Below are positions 18,182-27,096 of a stretch of DNA of 64,000 bases, piece after piece. The first letter of the stretch is position 1, and each line of letters begins with the position of its first letter. The notes under the pieces are model-generated. The model saw only the letters and a list, made by a program, of their open reading frames with translations, was not told the origin of the DNA and did no database searches. Source of the DNA: Photobacterium aquimaris. Its GTDB lineage: Bacteria > Pseudomonadota > Gammaproteobacteria > Enterobacterales > Vibrionaceae. The translations under genes and the position numbers were made by a program. The DNA is taken from positions 801,356 through 865,355 of the forward strand of contig NZ_MSCC01000002.1 of the NCBI RefSeq assembly GCF_002954455.1, in the 5' to 3' direction.

Positions 18182-18204
18182 AAAGCAGCCACGAAGGCTG
18201 CTTT
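18182..18204 (-). terminator. terminator of the DUF368 gene
   Basis: Stem AAAGCAGCC / GGCTGCTTT with a 5-nt loop. Leftward it is followed by a T-rich run. Confidence 0.9.
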
Positions 18205-18226
18205 AATAGGTCGTTTGAAAGGAAAA

Positions 18227-19147
18227 TTAGTCGTTGTTACGTTCAGCGTATTTTTCAAGACCCCATACTACAGCAAGGCCTAAAATCATCGCAAAGATGG
18301 CATAGCCTAATAACGCAGGATGGCCTGTAACATGCTCATAGTTTAATGGTGAAAGATTATGCTCAATAAGTGGTACTTGCTCGCCATGTGAGTTTGTACG
18401 CCACGAAATAACTTCTTTCCACGGCCAAATTTTACTTAAAGTACCGACCATTAAACCAGTAAGGAAAGTAAGCGCGATATCACGGTAGTTACGTAATACC
18501 CATGATAATACATGAGAAAATGTTAGTAGTCCTAGTACACAGCCGATAGCAAAGATACCTAGAGTCACGACATCGACTGACTTTGCTGCTGCTAGAATAG
18601 GCGCGTACATACCAAGTAGTAGTAAAATAAAGCTACCAGATATGCCTGGAAGAATCATTGCACAAATCGCAATCGCACCAGCAATAAGAAGATTTAATGG
18701 TGTAGGATCCATTGCAACAGGGTGAAGAACGGTAATACCGTAAGCAAAGCCAACACCGATGGCAATTGAAATAATGCGCCCAATGTTCAATTTTTCGACT
18801 TGTTTAAGCATGTGAATCACAGATATTATGATTAAGCCAAAGAAGAACGACCATAATGGAATTGGGTGGGTATGTAGCATCCAAGTGATAAATTTAGCGA
18901 GGGTAAAGACACTCGTTAAAATACCACCAAAGAGACAGATTAAAAACGTGCCATTAACGTGCTCAAAGGCAGCTTTAATGCCACCTTTGCGGATCACCCC
19001 GATTAAACTTGGGTTGATACGACGAATACTTTCAAGCAACGTATCGTAAATGCCAGTAATGAAGGCGATAGTGCCACCTGACACTCCAGGAACAACATCA
19101 GCTGCGCCCATTGCCATGCCTTTTAAGAAGGTTGATATTTTACTCAT
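18227..19147 (-). CDS. DUF368 (PopT-type) polyprenyl-phosphate transporter
   Basis: A 306-residue inner-membrane protein with about 8-9 hydrophobic segments. The DUF368 signature is at the N-terminus (FLKGMAMGAADVVPGVSGGT, residues ~8-27), with a second related motif AMILPGISGSFILLLLGMY near 160-180. The two motifs indicate an internal repeat. Members of this family, including the Vibrio cholerae homologue, are reported to recycle undecaprenyl phosphate across the inner membrane for peptidoglycan and other envelope polymers, alongside DedA proteins. Single gene with its own terminator. Assignment to DUF368 is firm; the transport role comes from the family. Confidence 0.9.
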   Translation of the reverse strand: MSKISTFLKGMAMGAADVVPGVSGGTIAFITGIYDTLLESIRRINPSLIGVIRKGGIKAAFEHVNGTFLICLFGGILTSVFTLAKFITWMLHTHPIPLWSFFFGLIIISVIHMLKQVEKLNIGRIISIAIGVGFAYGITVLHPVAMDPTPLNLLIAGAIAICAMILPGISGSFILLLLGMYAPILAAAKSVDVVTLGIFAIGCVLGLLTFSHVLSWVLRNYRDIALTFLTGLMVGTLSKIWPWKEVISWRTNSHGEQVPLIEHNLSPLNYEHVTGHPALLGYAIFAMILGLAVVWGLEKYAERNND

Positions 19148-19347
19148 TGGATTCCGTAACAGTGATAGCTGAATAATTTAGGTTGTGCATTATACAGCGA
19201 ACGATTAAAAACCACTATAAAATCATAAGTATAGTATTTACTTATGACTGACAATAGAAATATATGAATAGTGGATAGTATTTAATTTATTATGGTGCCA
19301 TAACGTATAAATAATGGTGTTTTATTTATGTCAGATTAGTGTGTTAG

Positions 19348-20022
19348 TTAATCTACGGTTAAGGTTGTTTGCAACATCGACTCTGCTAATAGGACAAAAC
19401 GTTGGCAAGGTTGTGGATCAAAATGCACCGTAAAAGCCGATGTGGCGATAATATCTAATAATTTATCTTCAGCATGTTGTTTTATCGCTAGTCGGTGCTC
19501 GGTATTGAAGTAATCGAAGATCGGTGAAACTAATGCGTTATCTATCTGCTGTAATGAGTAATAGCATTGATTAATCGCTATATTATTAGTAAGTAAGGCG
19601 ATTGCAGTTATGGATGGTATACGATCATCTTGATAATAACTCGCTGTTAATCTGTCCCAATGTGCTGCTGCTAATATACCCATCGCTACATATTCAGGGC
19701 GTTGGTATTGATAGAGCAAGCGGCGTTCATAGTCATCCCTTATATTGTTATTATTAATATCAATGCCGATATCGTAATCAGATATTAGTGATGGTGCTGA
19801 ATGTGAAGATGTGTCGAAAGGTCGAGGAGCCTGACTACTACTTACGTTGTTTAAAGCCAAAATTTTTAATGCATGATACTCATTAAGAGGAAGATCAACC
19901 GTTTGCTGAGTTATAGGTTCGGGTGATAATTTAATGATAGCTTTTAACGGTGCAGCTACCGCTACCGACATTATTAAGCTCGTTGTAGTAATAACAAAAC
20001 AACCTAAAAAAAATAAATGCAT
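19348..20022 (-). CDS. hypothetical exported protein with a Ca-binding-type Asp/Asn loop
   Basis: A 224-residue protein with an N-terminal signal peptide (residues ~1-24, ending VAVAAP). A D-x-N-x-N-N-I-x-D-D-x-E element at ~86-98 (GIDINNNNIRDDYE) resembles the thrombospondin type-3/EF-hand-like calcium loops common in secreted Vibrionaceae proteins. The C-terminal half is helical with two or three Cys. I do not recognise the family. No neighbour suggests its job. Confidence 0.65.
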   Translation of the reverse strand: MHLFFLGCFVITTTSLIMSVAVAAPLKAIIKLSPEPITQQTVDLPLNEYHALKILALNNVSSSQAPRPFDTSSHSAPSLISDYDIGIDINNNNIRDDYERRLLYQYQRPEYVAMGILAAAHWDRLTASYYQDDRIPSITAIALLTNNIAINQCYYSLQQIDNALVSPIFDYFNTEHRLAIKQHAEDKLLDIIATSAFTVHFDPQPCQRFVLLAESMLQTTLTVD

Positions 20023-20370
20023 ATAACTTATAATATAAGTAATAAAGTGTTAAGTATGTGAATTATCGAAATAAATTACAATTTTATTCAGTCATTATGT
20101 GATAGCGATTGAATTACAATGTCGTTACTACGGTTCCATAACATCGTTAACAAACTATGACTCGTAAATTTTAAAATAGATACATCAACCTATTGGGTGA
20201 ATATCTATATCATATTCAATATTCAGCAGTATGTTGTTCAGCTAATATTTAGTATTTATAGTTATACTATTGTCATAGAAACAAAGACTTAATTCCTCAG
20301 ACTTATTATGAAAGCAGATGGTATTTATTAACTGCAATAAGTTACAGCGTAGCTGAATCAGTGGTGTAAT
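20023..20370. other. 348-bp gap before a small membrane protein gene
   Basis: AT-rich DNA. A TATACT-like hexamer around 20262-20267 could be a -10 element for the small gene at 20371. No longer ORF, hairpin or recognisable RNA was seen. Confidence 0.35.
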
Positions 20371-20457
20371 ATGCCAAAACATATCTTTGAATTATTGTTG
20401 ACGGTGGGGGCGATAGTACTTGCTGTCAGTATCTTTATGCTTACCGTTATTCATTAG
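20371..20457 (+). CDS. small single-pass membrane protein (28 aa, YnhF-like)
   Basis: A 28-codon frame starting MPKHIFELLLTVGAIVLA and ending MLTVIH. It is almost entirely one transmembrane helix with a short polar N-terminus and a terminal His. Length, layout and the final His resemble the enterobacterial YnhF small membrane protein, but similarity is too short to be sure. A strong terminator begins 7 bp after the stop, which argues for a real transcript. GTGGTG upstream of the ATG is only a weak ribosome site. Confidence 0.6.
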   Translation: MPKHIFELLLTVGAIVLAVSIFMLTVIH

Positions 20458-20463
20458 TTTCTT

Positions 20464-20502
20464 AAACCACTATAAGTAGATAATGCTTGTAGTGGTTTTT
20501 TA
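20464..20502 (+). terminator. terminator of the 28-aa gene
   Basis: 13-bp stem AAACCACTATAAG / CTTGTAGTGGTTT (one G-U pair), 9-nt loop, then a T-run. It directly follows the small ORF. Confidence 0.88.
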
Positions 20503-20859
20503 TATTTAGAAATAAATTGCGATAATGGCTAAACTCCCGATCAAATAGTGATTACTTGGTGTTATTCGTGAGGAGAGGATATATAAAACACCTATTACAG
20601 CTATTTTTCAGGATTAATTGCTATAAAGCATGTTTTTTTTAGGTAGTGAGATTTATTACTATTAACTGTTCTATCACTCAATATTTTAACTATAATTATT
20701 TAATAACAATGCATTAGGTTATTATTTTTCATTATCTGAGACACCACTTTCATAAGTGGAATCTTTTACTCCATATATACAATGCGGCTTTTAGATGAGA
20801 AAATACCTTCAGAGACTATTTTTAAACATTTTGTAGATAGTATTATAGAGAGGATGAAT
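20503..20859. other. spacer upstream of a membrane protein gene
   Basis: About 357 bp. An in-frame ATG at 20782 would add 26 charged residues to the next gene but has no ribosome site. Nothing else was recognised. Confidence 0.35.
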
Positions 20860-21279
20860 ATGATATTTGGGTTGATTATGTTGTTATCCGTAGTAGCAGG
20901 TATACTGTCAGGTGAGCATTTTCATTCATTTATGGCAGGTTTTGGTATTGCAGCTGTTGCGATAGGAACAGCTTATTGGTTAGCTTTTCGTACAACACGT
21001 CATCCACAACTCGCACTATTGATGCTGCTTGTTGCGATGGCAGCAAAATTAGCGATTACAGTTATGGGAGTAGTGTGGGTAGTTAAAGCTGGCATACTCA
21101 GTTCACCATTTGTGTTCTCATTGTCTTATCTGTTTTTTTCTATCGTGGTGAGTTACGCTTACTTTAAATTACGTGAATATCAAATGTCTGTAGTAGCAAA
21201 ACGTAATACTGTTGTATTTTCTACGTCAATTCAGCCTTCATCAACAGTTGTTACATCAGCGATGACCGCGAAGATTTAA
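20860..21279 (+). CDS. hypothetical inner-membrane protein (139 aa)
   Basis: Four hydrophobic segments (about residues 1-17, 25-45, 53-73 and 83-104 from the chosen start) followed by a polar Ser/Thr-rich tail. The size and four-helix layout resemble small AtpI-like or DUF-type membrane proteins, but I do not recognise it. I chose ATG 20860 because GAGAGG ends six bases before it. ATG 20854 sits directly on that site, and ATG 20782 has none. A terminator follows, shared with nagA. Confidence 0.65.
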   Translation: MIFGLIMLLSVVAGILSGEHFHSFMAGFGIAAVAIGTAYWLAFRTTRHPQLALLMLLVAMAAKLAITVMGVVWVVKAGILSSPFVFSLSYLFFSIVVSYAYFKLREYQMSVVAKRNTVVFSTSIQPSSTVVTSAMTAKI

Positions 21280-21316
21280 GTAAGATTATACGGATAACAT
21301 AAAATAAAATAGTATT

Positions 21317-21350
21317 AAAAAGACTGCCGTTCACACGAAGGCAGCCTTTT
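21317..21350. terminator. convergent terminator, membrane protein gene / nagA
   Basis: Stem AAAGACTGCC / GGCAGCCTTT. It has one mismatch on the plus RNA but is fully paired with a G-U on the minus RNA. T-runs flank both sides. It favours nagA termination. Confidence 0.82.
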
Positions 21351-21383
21351 ATATTACATTTATTATTAGAGAGTTAACCTAAA

Positions 21384-22529
21384 TTAGAATGCTTTTTTAC
21401 CCATTTGGTAAACGTGCTTAACTTGGTTATCATCTGAAAGCAAAGTAATGTTTGCTTTATAACCTGCTTTTAATAGACCGTATTCGTTATCAACTTTAAT
21501 TGCTTTCGCTGGATATAATGTTGCCATACGTAGTGCTTCTTCACGGCTAAGACCAACATGATCAATCAAGTTATTTAGACCTTGAATCATAGTAACGGCA
21601 GAACCTGCGATAGTGCCATCTTTGTAATGACATTTACCATCAGTTACGTAAGCTTGTAAACCAGCCATATCAAACTCAGTCATATCTGTACCTGCTGGCG
21701 CTACAGCATCTGTTACCATAAATAGTTGTTCACCTAACATTTCATGGGCGATACGAACTGATGGGAAAGAAGCATGGATACCGTCAACGATGATACCAGC
21801 GTGTGGTTTTTTATCGAAGATGTAACCTACAACGCCTGGTTCACGAGAGCCAAGTGGTGTCATGGCATTATAAAGGTGAGTTGCCATAGTTAGACCTTCT
21901 TTTTCTGCAACTTGGTCATAAGTTGCATTTGTGTGGCCTAATGACACTGTGATGCCAGCATTACTCACAATATCGATAACTTCTTGTGCAGTATTTTCTG
22001 GTGCTACTGTTAGTACACAGATTTTATCTGCATTATCAGCTAAATATTGCGCCGTTTTTAGGTCTAATTCACGAATAAACTCTTCACGGTGTGCACCTTT
22101 CTTTTCTGTGCTGATGAAAGGGCCTTCTAGATGTAAACCAAGAACACCTTGTTGTGCTGGATCGTCAATAGCATCAACCATGTTAAGCACTTCAACCATT
22201 GATTCTGCATCACTAGTAATAAAAGTAGGCAAAAACTGTGTTGTGCCACTCTTTAGGTTTGCTTGATTCATGATATCTAATGTTTCTTTGCTAATAGCAG
22301 TATTCAGTAAAACACCACCACAACCATTTAGCTGTACATCAATAAAGCCTGCTGATGCTAATAAACCTTTAGCATCAAATGTTTCTGCTGGTAACTCAGT
22401 TGCTGAAACATCTGACATTGGAACAATGCGTGAAATAATATCATTTTCAATAAAGATGGCTTGGTTTTCTTGGATAGTTTTACCATCAAATACGTTAGTG
22501 TTAATAATTGCAAACATATGATTACTCAC
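21384..22529 (-). CDS. nagA: N-acetylglucosamine-6-phosphate deacetylase
   Basis: A 381-residue amidohydrolase, the usual NagA length. It removes acetate from GlcNAc-6-P to give GlcN-6-P in amino-sugar and wall-recycling metabolism. Visible family motifs are GFIDVQLNGCGG at ~62-73, LHLEGPF with the metal-binding Glu, SLGHTNA, ATHLYNAMTPL with the metal-binding His, and FMVTDAVAPAGT with the catalytic Asp. No nagB, nagE or nagC is adjacent. The nearby 12-bp inverted repeat upstream may be its operator. nagZ of the recycling pathway lies ~6 kb away but is not linked to it. Confidence 0.97.
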   Translation of the reverse strand: MSNHMFAIINTNVFDGKTIQENQAIFIENDIISRIVPMSDVSATELPAETFDAKGLLASAGFIDVQLNGCGGVLLNTAISKETLDIMNQANLKSGTTQFLPTFITSDAESMVEVLNMVDAIDDPAQQGVLGLHLEGPFISTEKKGAHREEFIRELDLKTAQYLADNADKICVLTVAPENTAQEVIDIVSNAGITVSLGHTNATYDQVAEKEGLTMATHLYNAMTPLGSREPGVVGYIFDKKPHAGIIVDGIHASFPSVRIAHEMLGEQLFMVTDAVAPAGTDMTEFDMAGLQAYVTDGKCHYKDGTIAGSAVTMIQGLNNLIDHVGLSREEALRMATLYPAKAIKVDNEYGLLKAGYKANITLLSDDNQVKHVYQMGKKAF

Positions 22530-23075
22530 TTTAATTTTTATAGTCTGATCATTAATCAGCAGACAAAGTAGTGACTTTACTCTATGTCGAGTGGGACCTC
22601 ATTCAGATGAGAGCGACACGGTGTAAATGATATATAGAGTACCGAATAATTGGTTTGAAATAAGATTTAACACTGAGTATAAAATCTTATTTCACTATGA
22701 AAAATAAGATACCTGTTTCAATCATCCTTCGTCAATCTTTTATCTGATTAATTAGTAAAATTTGTATGATTATCGCTTTTTTTTATCGATATGTCATACA
22801 AAAGCTAATTGTAGCTTTTATTAATGATATTATTTACTAATTAATACTCCAATATATACTCCCAGAGGAAATATATCGTGAAATTTTACTTTGTAGGTCT
22901 AATTGATTCTCAAAGTGATTTTTTTGCGTCTGAATTTATGTTTTTATGTCAAGAATTTTGCACTCATTCTTACAATTAGGCAAAATAACCATTTATTAAA
23001 CTCCATTATGGCATTTTGAATTGGATTGGTTCTGTCAATAATGGTATTTAGAGTAAGACTGTATTAGGAGTCAAA
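22530..23075. other. divergent intergenic region nagA / dmsC-like (546 bp)
   Basis: Holds the upstream sequences of both divergent genes and the inverted repeat listed separately. A 33-codon GTG-initiated frame at 22878-22979, with AGAGGA nine bases upstream, encodes a Phe-rich peptide starting MKFYFVGLIDS. It could be a small gene or a leader but has no supporting terminator, so it is not called. Confidence 0.4.
22657..22693. repeat. inverted repeat upstream of nagA, possible operator
   Basis: Perfect 12-bp arms GAAATAAGATTT (22657-22668) and AAATCTTATTTC (22682-22693) around 13 bp. A third partial copy, AAAATAAGAT, is at 22701-22710. No T-run follows on either strand, so it is not a terminator. 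A repressor site for nagA, possibly NagC-like, is an inference from position and symmetry. Confidence 0.5.
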
Positions 23076-23840
23076 ATGCAGTGGAATGATTGGCCAATAG
23101 TATTATCAGATGTTCTAGCACAATTTGCGATAGGTGCATTTATCATTATTGGTGGGGTAATGCTGTCGGGTAAATTATGCTTTGGGCAACATGATCGTGT
23201 AATGAAGCTCTTACCTTTAATCAGTTGGCTATTAATTGCTTCGTTATTAATTCGTGAAGCCACATTGATGATAATGCAATCAACTATTAATGTAGCAAAC
23301 TCTGGTGCAGTTGTGTTTGTGTTAGTGTTTGTCGCGTTAACATTAATTTATAGCTTATGTGAAAATCGTCTGCTTGGTAAAGAAAGCACACGAAAAAGCA
23401 TTGTTGTTATTATGTTGCTATGGAGTGTCGCTTATATTATCAACATCTTAAGTTTTAGTGCTAATTACGGTAATGTTGGTAATGTAACAACCATTATATT
23501 TAGTGTTGGTTTTGGTGGTACTTTATTAGCACATGCAATGCTAGTGAAAGCGCAGCATAAAGTTGATCCACTAAATATCACTTTGCCTATCTTTGGTGCT
23601 TTTATCGCTGTTGTAGTACTGATTGTTGCAAGTTTAGATGTAGAAACGATTATTGGACAAACACATCATGATATTTTATTGCCGTTTATCTGGCGTGTGA
23701 TCAGTATTGGCTGCCTGCTAATCGCAACAGGACTATGGTTAATGGCATTATTTACAAAAACCAAGCCAGTGTTGGCGATGTTAGCATGCGCATGTACTTT
23801 AGCACTTATAGCAAGCTTAACCGTAAGTGGTAGTTTTTAG
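23076..23840 (+). CDS. DmsC-like membrane anchor protein (orphan)
   Basis: A 254-residue inner-membrane protein with about eight hydrophobic segments. The N-terminus (WPIVLSDVLAQFAIGAFIII) matches the start of DmsC/YnfH, the quinol-oxidising anchors of DMSO-type reductases, and overall length and helix number also fit. No DmsA (molybdoenzyme) or DmsB (Fe-S) gene is nearby, so its redox partner is unknown. GGAGTC precedes the ATG. Single gene. Confidence 0.75.
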   Translation: MQWNDWPIVLSDVLAQFAIGAFIIIGGVMLSGKLCFGQHDRVMKLLPLISWLLIASLLIREATLMIMQSTINVANSGAVVFVLVFVALTLIYSLCENRLLGKESTRKSIVVIMLLWSVAYIINILSFSANYGNVGNVTTIIFSVGFGGTLLAHAMLVKAQHKVDPLNITLPIFGAFIAVVVLIVASLDVETIIGQTHHDILLPFIWRVISIGCLLIATGLWLMALFTKTKPVLAMLACACTLALIASLTVSGSF

Positions 23841-24085
23841 TTATTGTTAGTCATTGTTTTATCAATATGATGATTATGTTTTTAATGGTTTGTAACGATA
23901 TTGTTCTTTACAGTTATATTGATAAACGAAACAATCAAAGTAGGGAAATAACAGACTTTAAGCTTTTACTAGAATTACTATGATAAGAGCAATAAGTTTG
24001 GAAGTATTGTTTAGTATTAATAGATATTGTTAGTGTGTTAAGTGCAAAGTGACATAATTATGAATAAAGGAAATTATTAGGAATT

Positions 24086-24772
24086 ATGGCTGAAAAGAAA
24101 ACCAATCCGTTAAATGAAATTATTTTTAACGTCGTTGTTCCATCCATCATCTTAATGAAAATGAGCGGTGATGATCGTCTTGGTTCGGTAGGGGCATTGC
24201 TGGTTGCTTTAGCTTTCCCTGTCGTATTTGGTGGCTATGAGTTACTCAAGAAGAAGAAATTCAATTTTATTGCGATACTTGGTATCGTGAGCGTGTTACT
24301 TACTGGCGGTATTGGCGTGTTAGAACTTGATACCCAATGGCTTGCTGTTAAAGAGGCGTTAATTCCTGGTATTATTGGTATTGTTGTTCTTGGTTCTACG
24401 TTTACTAAATATCCTATTGTTACTAAAATGATTTTTAACGATAGTATTTTAAATTTAGGTCTGATTAAACAAAAATTAATGGAATCTAACCAGCAGCAAG
24501 CTTTTGATCGTTGCTTAGTTCAATCTAATTATTTATTTGCGAGTACTTTCGCTTTCTCATCAATAATGAATTACATCCTTGCTACCGTGATTGTTACGAG
24601 CCCGGCAGGAACTGAAGCATTTAACGAAGAGTTAGGGCGAATGACGTTATTGAGTTATCCCGTGATTGCTATTCCATCAATGTTGATGATGATGGGGATA
24701 TTTTATTTTGTTTGGCGTCAAATCCGCAAAATGACTAAACTTGAAACAGTACAAATTTTTAAAACACAATAA
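24086..24772 (+). CDS. VC0807 family membrane protein
   Basis: A 228-residue protein with about six hydrophobic segments and a cytoplasmic loop (residues ~115-150). Blocks such as LNEIIFNVVVPSIILMKMSG at the N-terminus and DSILNLGLI are typical of the VC0807 family of Vibrionaceae and related bacteria, whose function is unknown. Single gene with terminator. Confidence 0.82.
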   Translation: MAEKKTNPLNEIIFNVVVPSIILMKMSGDDRLGSVGALLVALAFPVVFGGYELLKKKKFNFIAILGIVSVLLTGGIGVLELDTQWLAVKEALIPGIIGIVVLGSTFTKYPIVTKMIFNDSILNLGLIKQKLMESNQQQAFDRCLVQSNYLFASTFAFSSIMNYILATVIVTSPAGTEAFNEELGRMTLLSYPVIAIPSMLMMMGIFYFVWRQIRKMTKLETVQIFKTQ

Positions 24773-24797
24773 AGGATAGTGTTTTAAAGTAAAATAT

Positions 24798-24833
24798 AGC
24801 CAATAATGTTATTAAACACTATTGGCTTTTTTA
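24798..24833 (+). terminator. terminator of the VC0807-family gene
   Basis: Stem AGCCAATA / TATTGGCT with a 14-nt loop and a T-run. Confidence 0.82.
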
Positions 24834-24931
24834 TATCTGTAAAATCTCAATTATAAGATATTTTGTAGAATTAATGCGGTGCTATAACGAGTGCGCCATA
24901 ATGATATTATTATTTATTATTGGAGGGTAAT

Positions 24932-25414
24932 ATGAAGCCATTTCCATTACTCTGCACATTGTTGCTGACAATAGCATGCTCATCTGCAGATGTTGCAGAA
25001 TTAAATAAAAATATTAGTGTCAGTAATGGAGATGTTCATTGTGATAATTATTTTTCGTCTCAAAAACATGATTATTTTAATGACTTTATCGCGATACAGC
25101 TACAACAAGTTAATGCATTAGAAGGAGAGATAACTAAAGATAATATGAATGAGTTACACAAAGCATTATATCAATTTGAAGCCTATTGGTTGACGTTGAA
25201 AGAGGCACGTTATGATGCTTGCCAACGTCATGCGAATTGTACCGCATTAGAACAGCAATATAATCGTCATATTGAGCGAAAGCCTCGGAATCGAATCTCT
25301 TCTTCATCGCAAATAATGTGTCAGAGAAGCAGTTTTGAATATGCTATTAGTCGCGTTAAAATGGTAACATTTTATGCAGATGTTGAGCGTCTAGAGTTAA
25401 TTCGACAAAAATAG
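24932..25414 (+). CDS. hypothetical lipoprotein (160 aa)
   Basis: A short N-terminal signal, MKPFPLLCTLLLTIAC, has a lipobox-type end at IAC, predicting lipidation at Cys16. The mature part is polar and mostly helical with four further Cys (in VHCDN, DACQ, ANCT and IMCQ), which may form disulfides. Not recognised. I chose ATG 24932 because GGAGGG sits 6 bases upstream; the TTG at 24920 overlaps that site. Confidence 0.7.
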   Translation: MKPFPLLCTLLLTIACSSADVAELNKNISVSNGDVHCDNYFSSQKHDYFNDFIAIQLQQVNALEGEITKDNMNELHKALYQFEAYWLTLKEARYDACQRHANCTALEQQYNRHIERKPRNRISSSSQIMCQRSSFEYAISRVKMVTFYADVERLELIRQK

Positions 25415-25641
25415 CAGCTTTTCTTTTATAGTGAATATTAATTAAAATTATGATTAGTAATGACTTTTTTGTTTTTTGTTAGATTATAAATTCTTATCAA
25501 CGACAATACTTAATTTGTATTAAATACTATATTTAATACAACAGTCATTATATCGTCGTTATCCATTTTAACTATATTTACGGCGTAACAATAATATACA
25601 ACCTTAAAAATAATAAGGATATTGTCTTTTGGGAGGACATT

Positions 25642-26556
25642 ATGGTTACTTACCGTAAAGTTAGTAAAGAACGTGCAGCACTTAAATTATCGTTAGCTGG
25701 TACTATTTTTGTGTCAATACTTGGTATTAGCTACGGGTTTTATGTTGGATCTAATGCAATTTTACTTGATGGTATGTTTTCATTGCTCAGTATGGGGATG
25801 ACAGGGTTAAGTTTATATACCGCTTATTTGGTCAGTAAACCCGATGATGCACAATTTCAGTTTGGTTACGCACATTTAGAACCATTAATTAATGTTGTTA
25901 ATGGCATAATGATTTTAGTTACTTGTGTGTTTGCTTTTATTACAGGTATTCTTACAATTATGGATGGTGGTCATAATATTATACTGAAAGATGCACTTAT
26001 TTATGCTGTGTTATCAACCATTAGCTGTTTTAGTATTTATGTAATTGAAAAGCACATTGCATCAAGTGTTGACTCAGAATTAGTACGAGTCGACTCTCAA
26101 GAATGGTTAATTGATGGCATTTTAAGTGCCGCTATTTTAATTGGTTTTATCTCTGTGATGATTTGTGATTGGTTAGGCTACAGTAAATGGAACGCCTATA
26201 TTGATCCTATTTTAGTTACCACATTAGCTCTATTCGCCTCTATCTTACCAATTAATGTTTTACGTCGAAATCTGAAAGAGGTGTTGCTTGTTGCTCCTCA
26301 GGATGGTGCTCAACGACATGTTGATCAAGTTATTGAAGCATTGTCTAAAGAGTATGGATTTGATGATTATACCCACCATTTTGCAAAAATAGGGCGACAG
26401 TACGATTTAGAAATAAATATTTTGGTAAAAGATGATTACAAATGGCCAACCAAACGACAAGATCATATTCGTCAGCAACTATGGGATCGACTCTCTGATG
26501 AACTGGGTGAAACATGGCTGTCGGTGAGCTTTACAGCACAAGAACGGTGGTTGTAG
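25642..26556 (+). CDS. cation diffusion facilitator (CDF) transporter
   Basis: A 304-residue inner-membrane protein with six hydrophobic segments and a ~85-residue C-terminal cytoplasmic domain, the standard CDF plan. Helix 2 carries AILLDGMFSLLSMG and helix 5 DSQEWLIDGILSA, each supplying Asp residues of the metal site. The H-x-x-x-D pattern of Zn-specific members is not obvious, so iron, manganese or zinc efflux cannot be told apart. GGGAGG lies 8 bases before the ATG. Single gene. Confidence 0.88.
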   Translation: MVTYRKVSKERAALKLSLAGTIFVSILGISYGFYVGSNAILLDGMFSLLSMGMTGLSLYTAYLVSKPDDAQFQFGYAHLEPLINVVNGIMILVTCVFAFITGILTIMDGGHNIILKDALIYAVLSTISCFSIYVIEKHIASSVDSELVRVDSQEWLIDGILSAAILIGFISVMICDWLGYSKWNAYIDPILVTTLALFASILPINVLRRNLKEVLLVAPQDGAQRHVDQVIEALSKEYGFDDYTHHFAKIGRQYDLEINILVKDDYKWPTKRQDHIRQQLWDRLSDELGETWLSVSFTAQERWL

Positions 26557-26752
26557 CCTGTTTTGTGTGCAACTTTTTGCGCCCCCCTAAATTTTAACCG
26601 CGAATTATCACAACTTTATAACTTAATTGATGCATTACTAGTACGATCATGTAAATTGATAGAGAATTTGGTGGCAATACAGTCAAATCACAATTAGTTA
26701 TTATCTGAAGTTATTCAGTTAAAATTTGTTATTATAGATATAAAGGTTAATT

Positions 26753-26860
26753 ATGGAGATTTTACTCACTATAGCGTTTATTGTTGGTGCATTTTATATT
26801 ATCTTGAAAGAGAAAAAGAAATGCTCGAAGTCCGTTAATTATTCAAAAGATAGTTTATAG
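26753..26860 (+). CDS. small membrane protein (35 aa)
   Basis: A 35-codon frame: one N-terminal transmembrane segment (MEILLTIAFIVGAFYIIL) followed by a basic KEKKKCSKS stretch and a polar tail, giving an N-out/C-in single-pass layout. AAAGG lies seven bases before the ATG and a hairpin terminator follows 50 bp downstream. No family recognised. Confidence 0.6.
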   Translation: MEILLTIAFIVGAFYIILKEKKKCSKSVNYSKDSL

Positions 26861-26910
26861 TATTAGTTATATAATTAAGTATTATAGTTATTATTACTGA
26901 ATGATATAAT

Positions 26911-26935
26911 AAAAGTGCCGAGAGGTACTTTTATG
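26911..26935 (+). terminator. terminator after the 35-aa gene
   Basis: Stem AAAAGTGCC / GGTACTTTT (one G-U pair) closed by a GAGA tetraloop. The U-tract is short. Confidence 0.7.
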
Positions 26936-27096
26936 TATTAATAATGTACAAATGTTATTATATTAAATCTATTAATTAATTTGCTTCTGATTGTCTTTAA
27001 AACTTATGAATATTATTATTGTTGTAATTAAATATTTCAGTTAAGATTCTATCCATCATAAGAAAATTTCAGTAGAAGATTAATATTATTAATATA

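Noticed and set aside
22878..22979. 33-codon GTG frame upstream of the dmsC-like gene
   Set aside because: It has a fair ribosome site, but the Phe/Cys-rich product and the lack of a terminator or homologue I recognise leave too little support.
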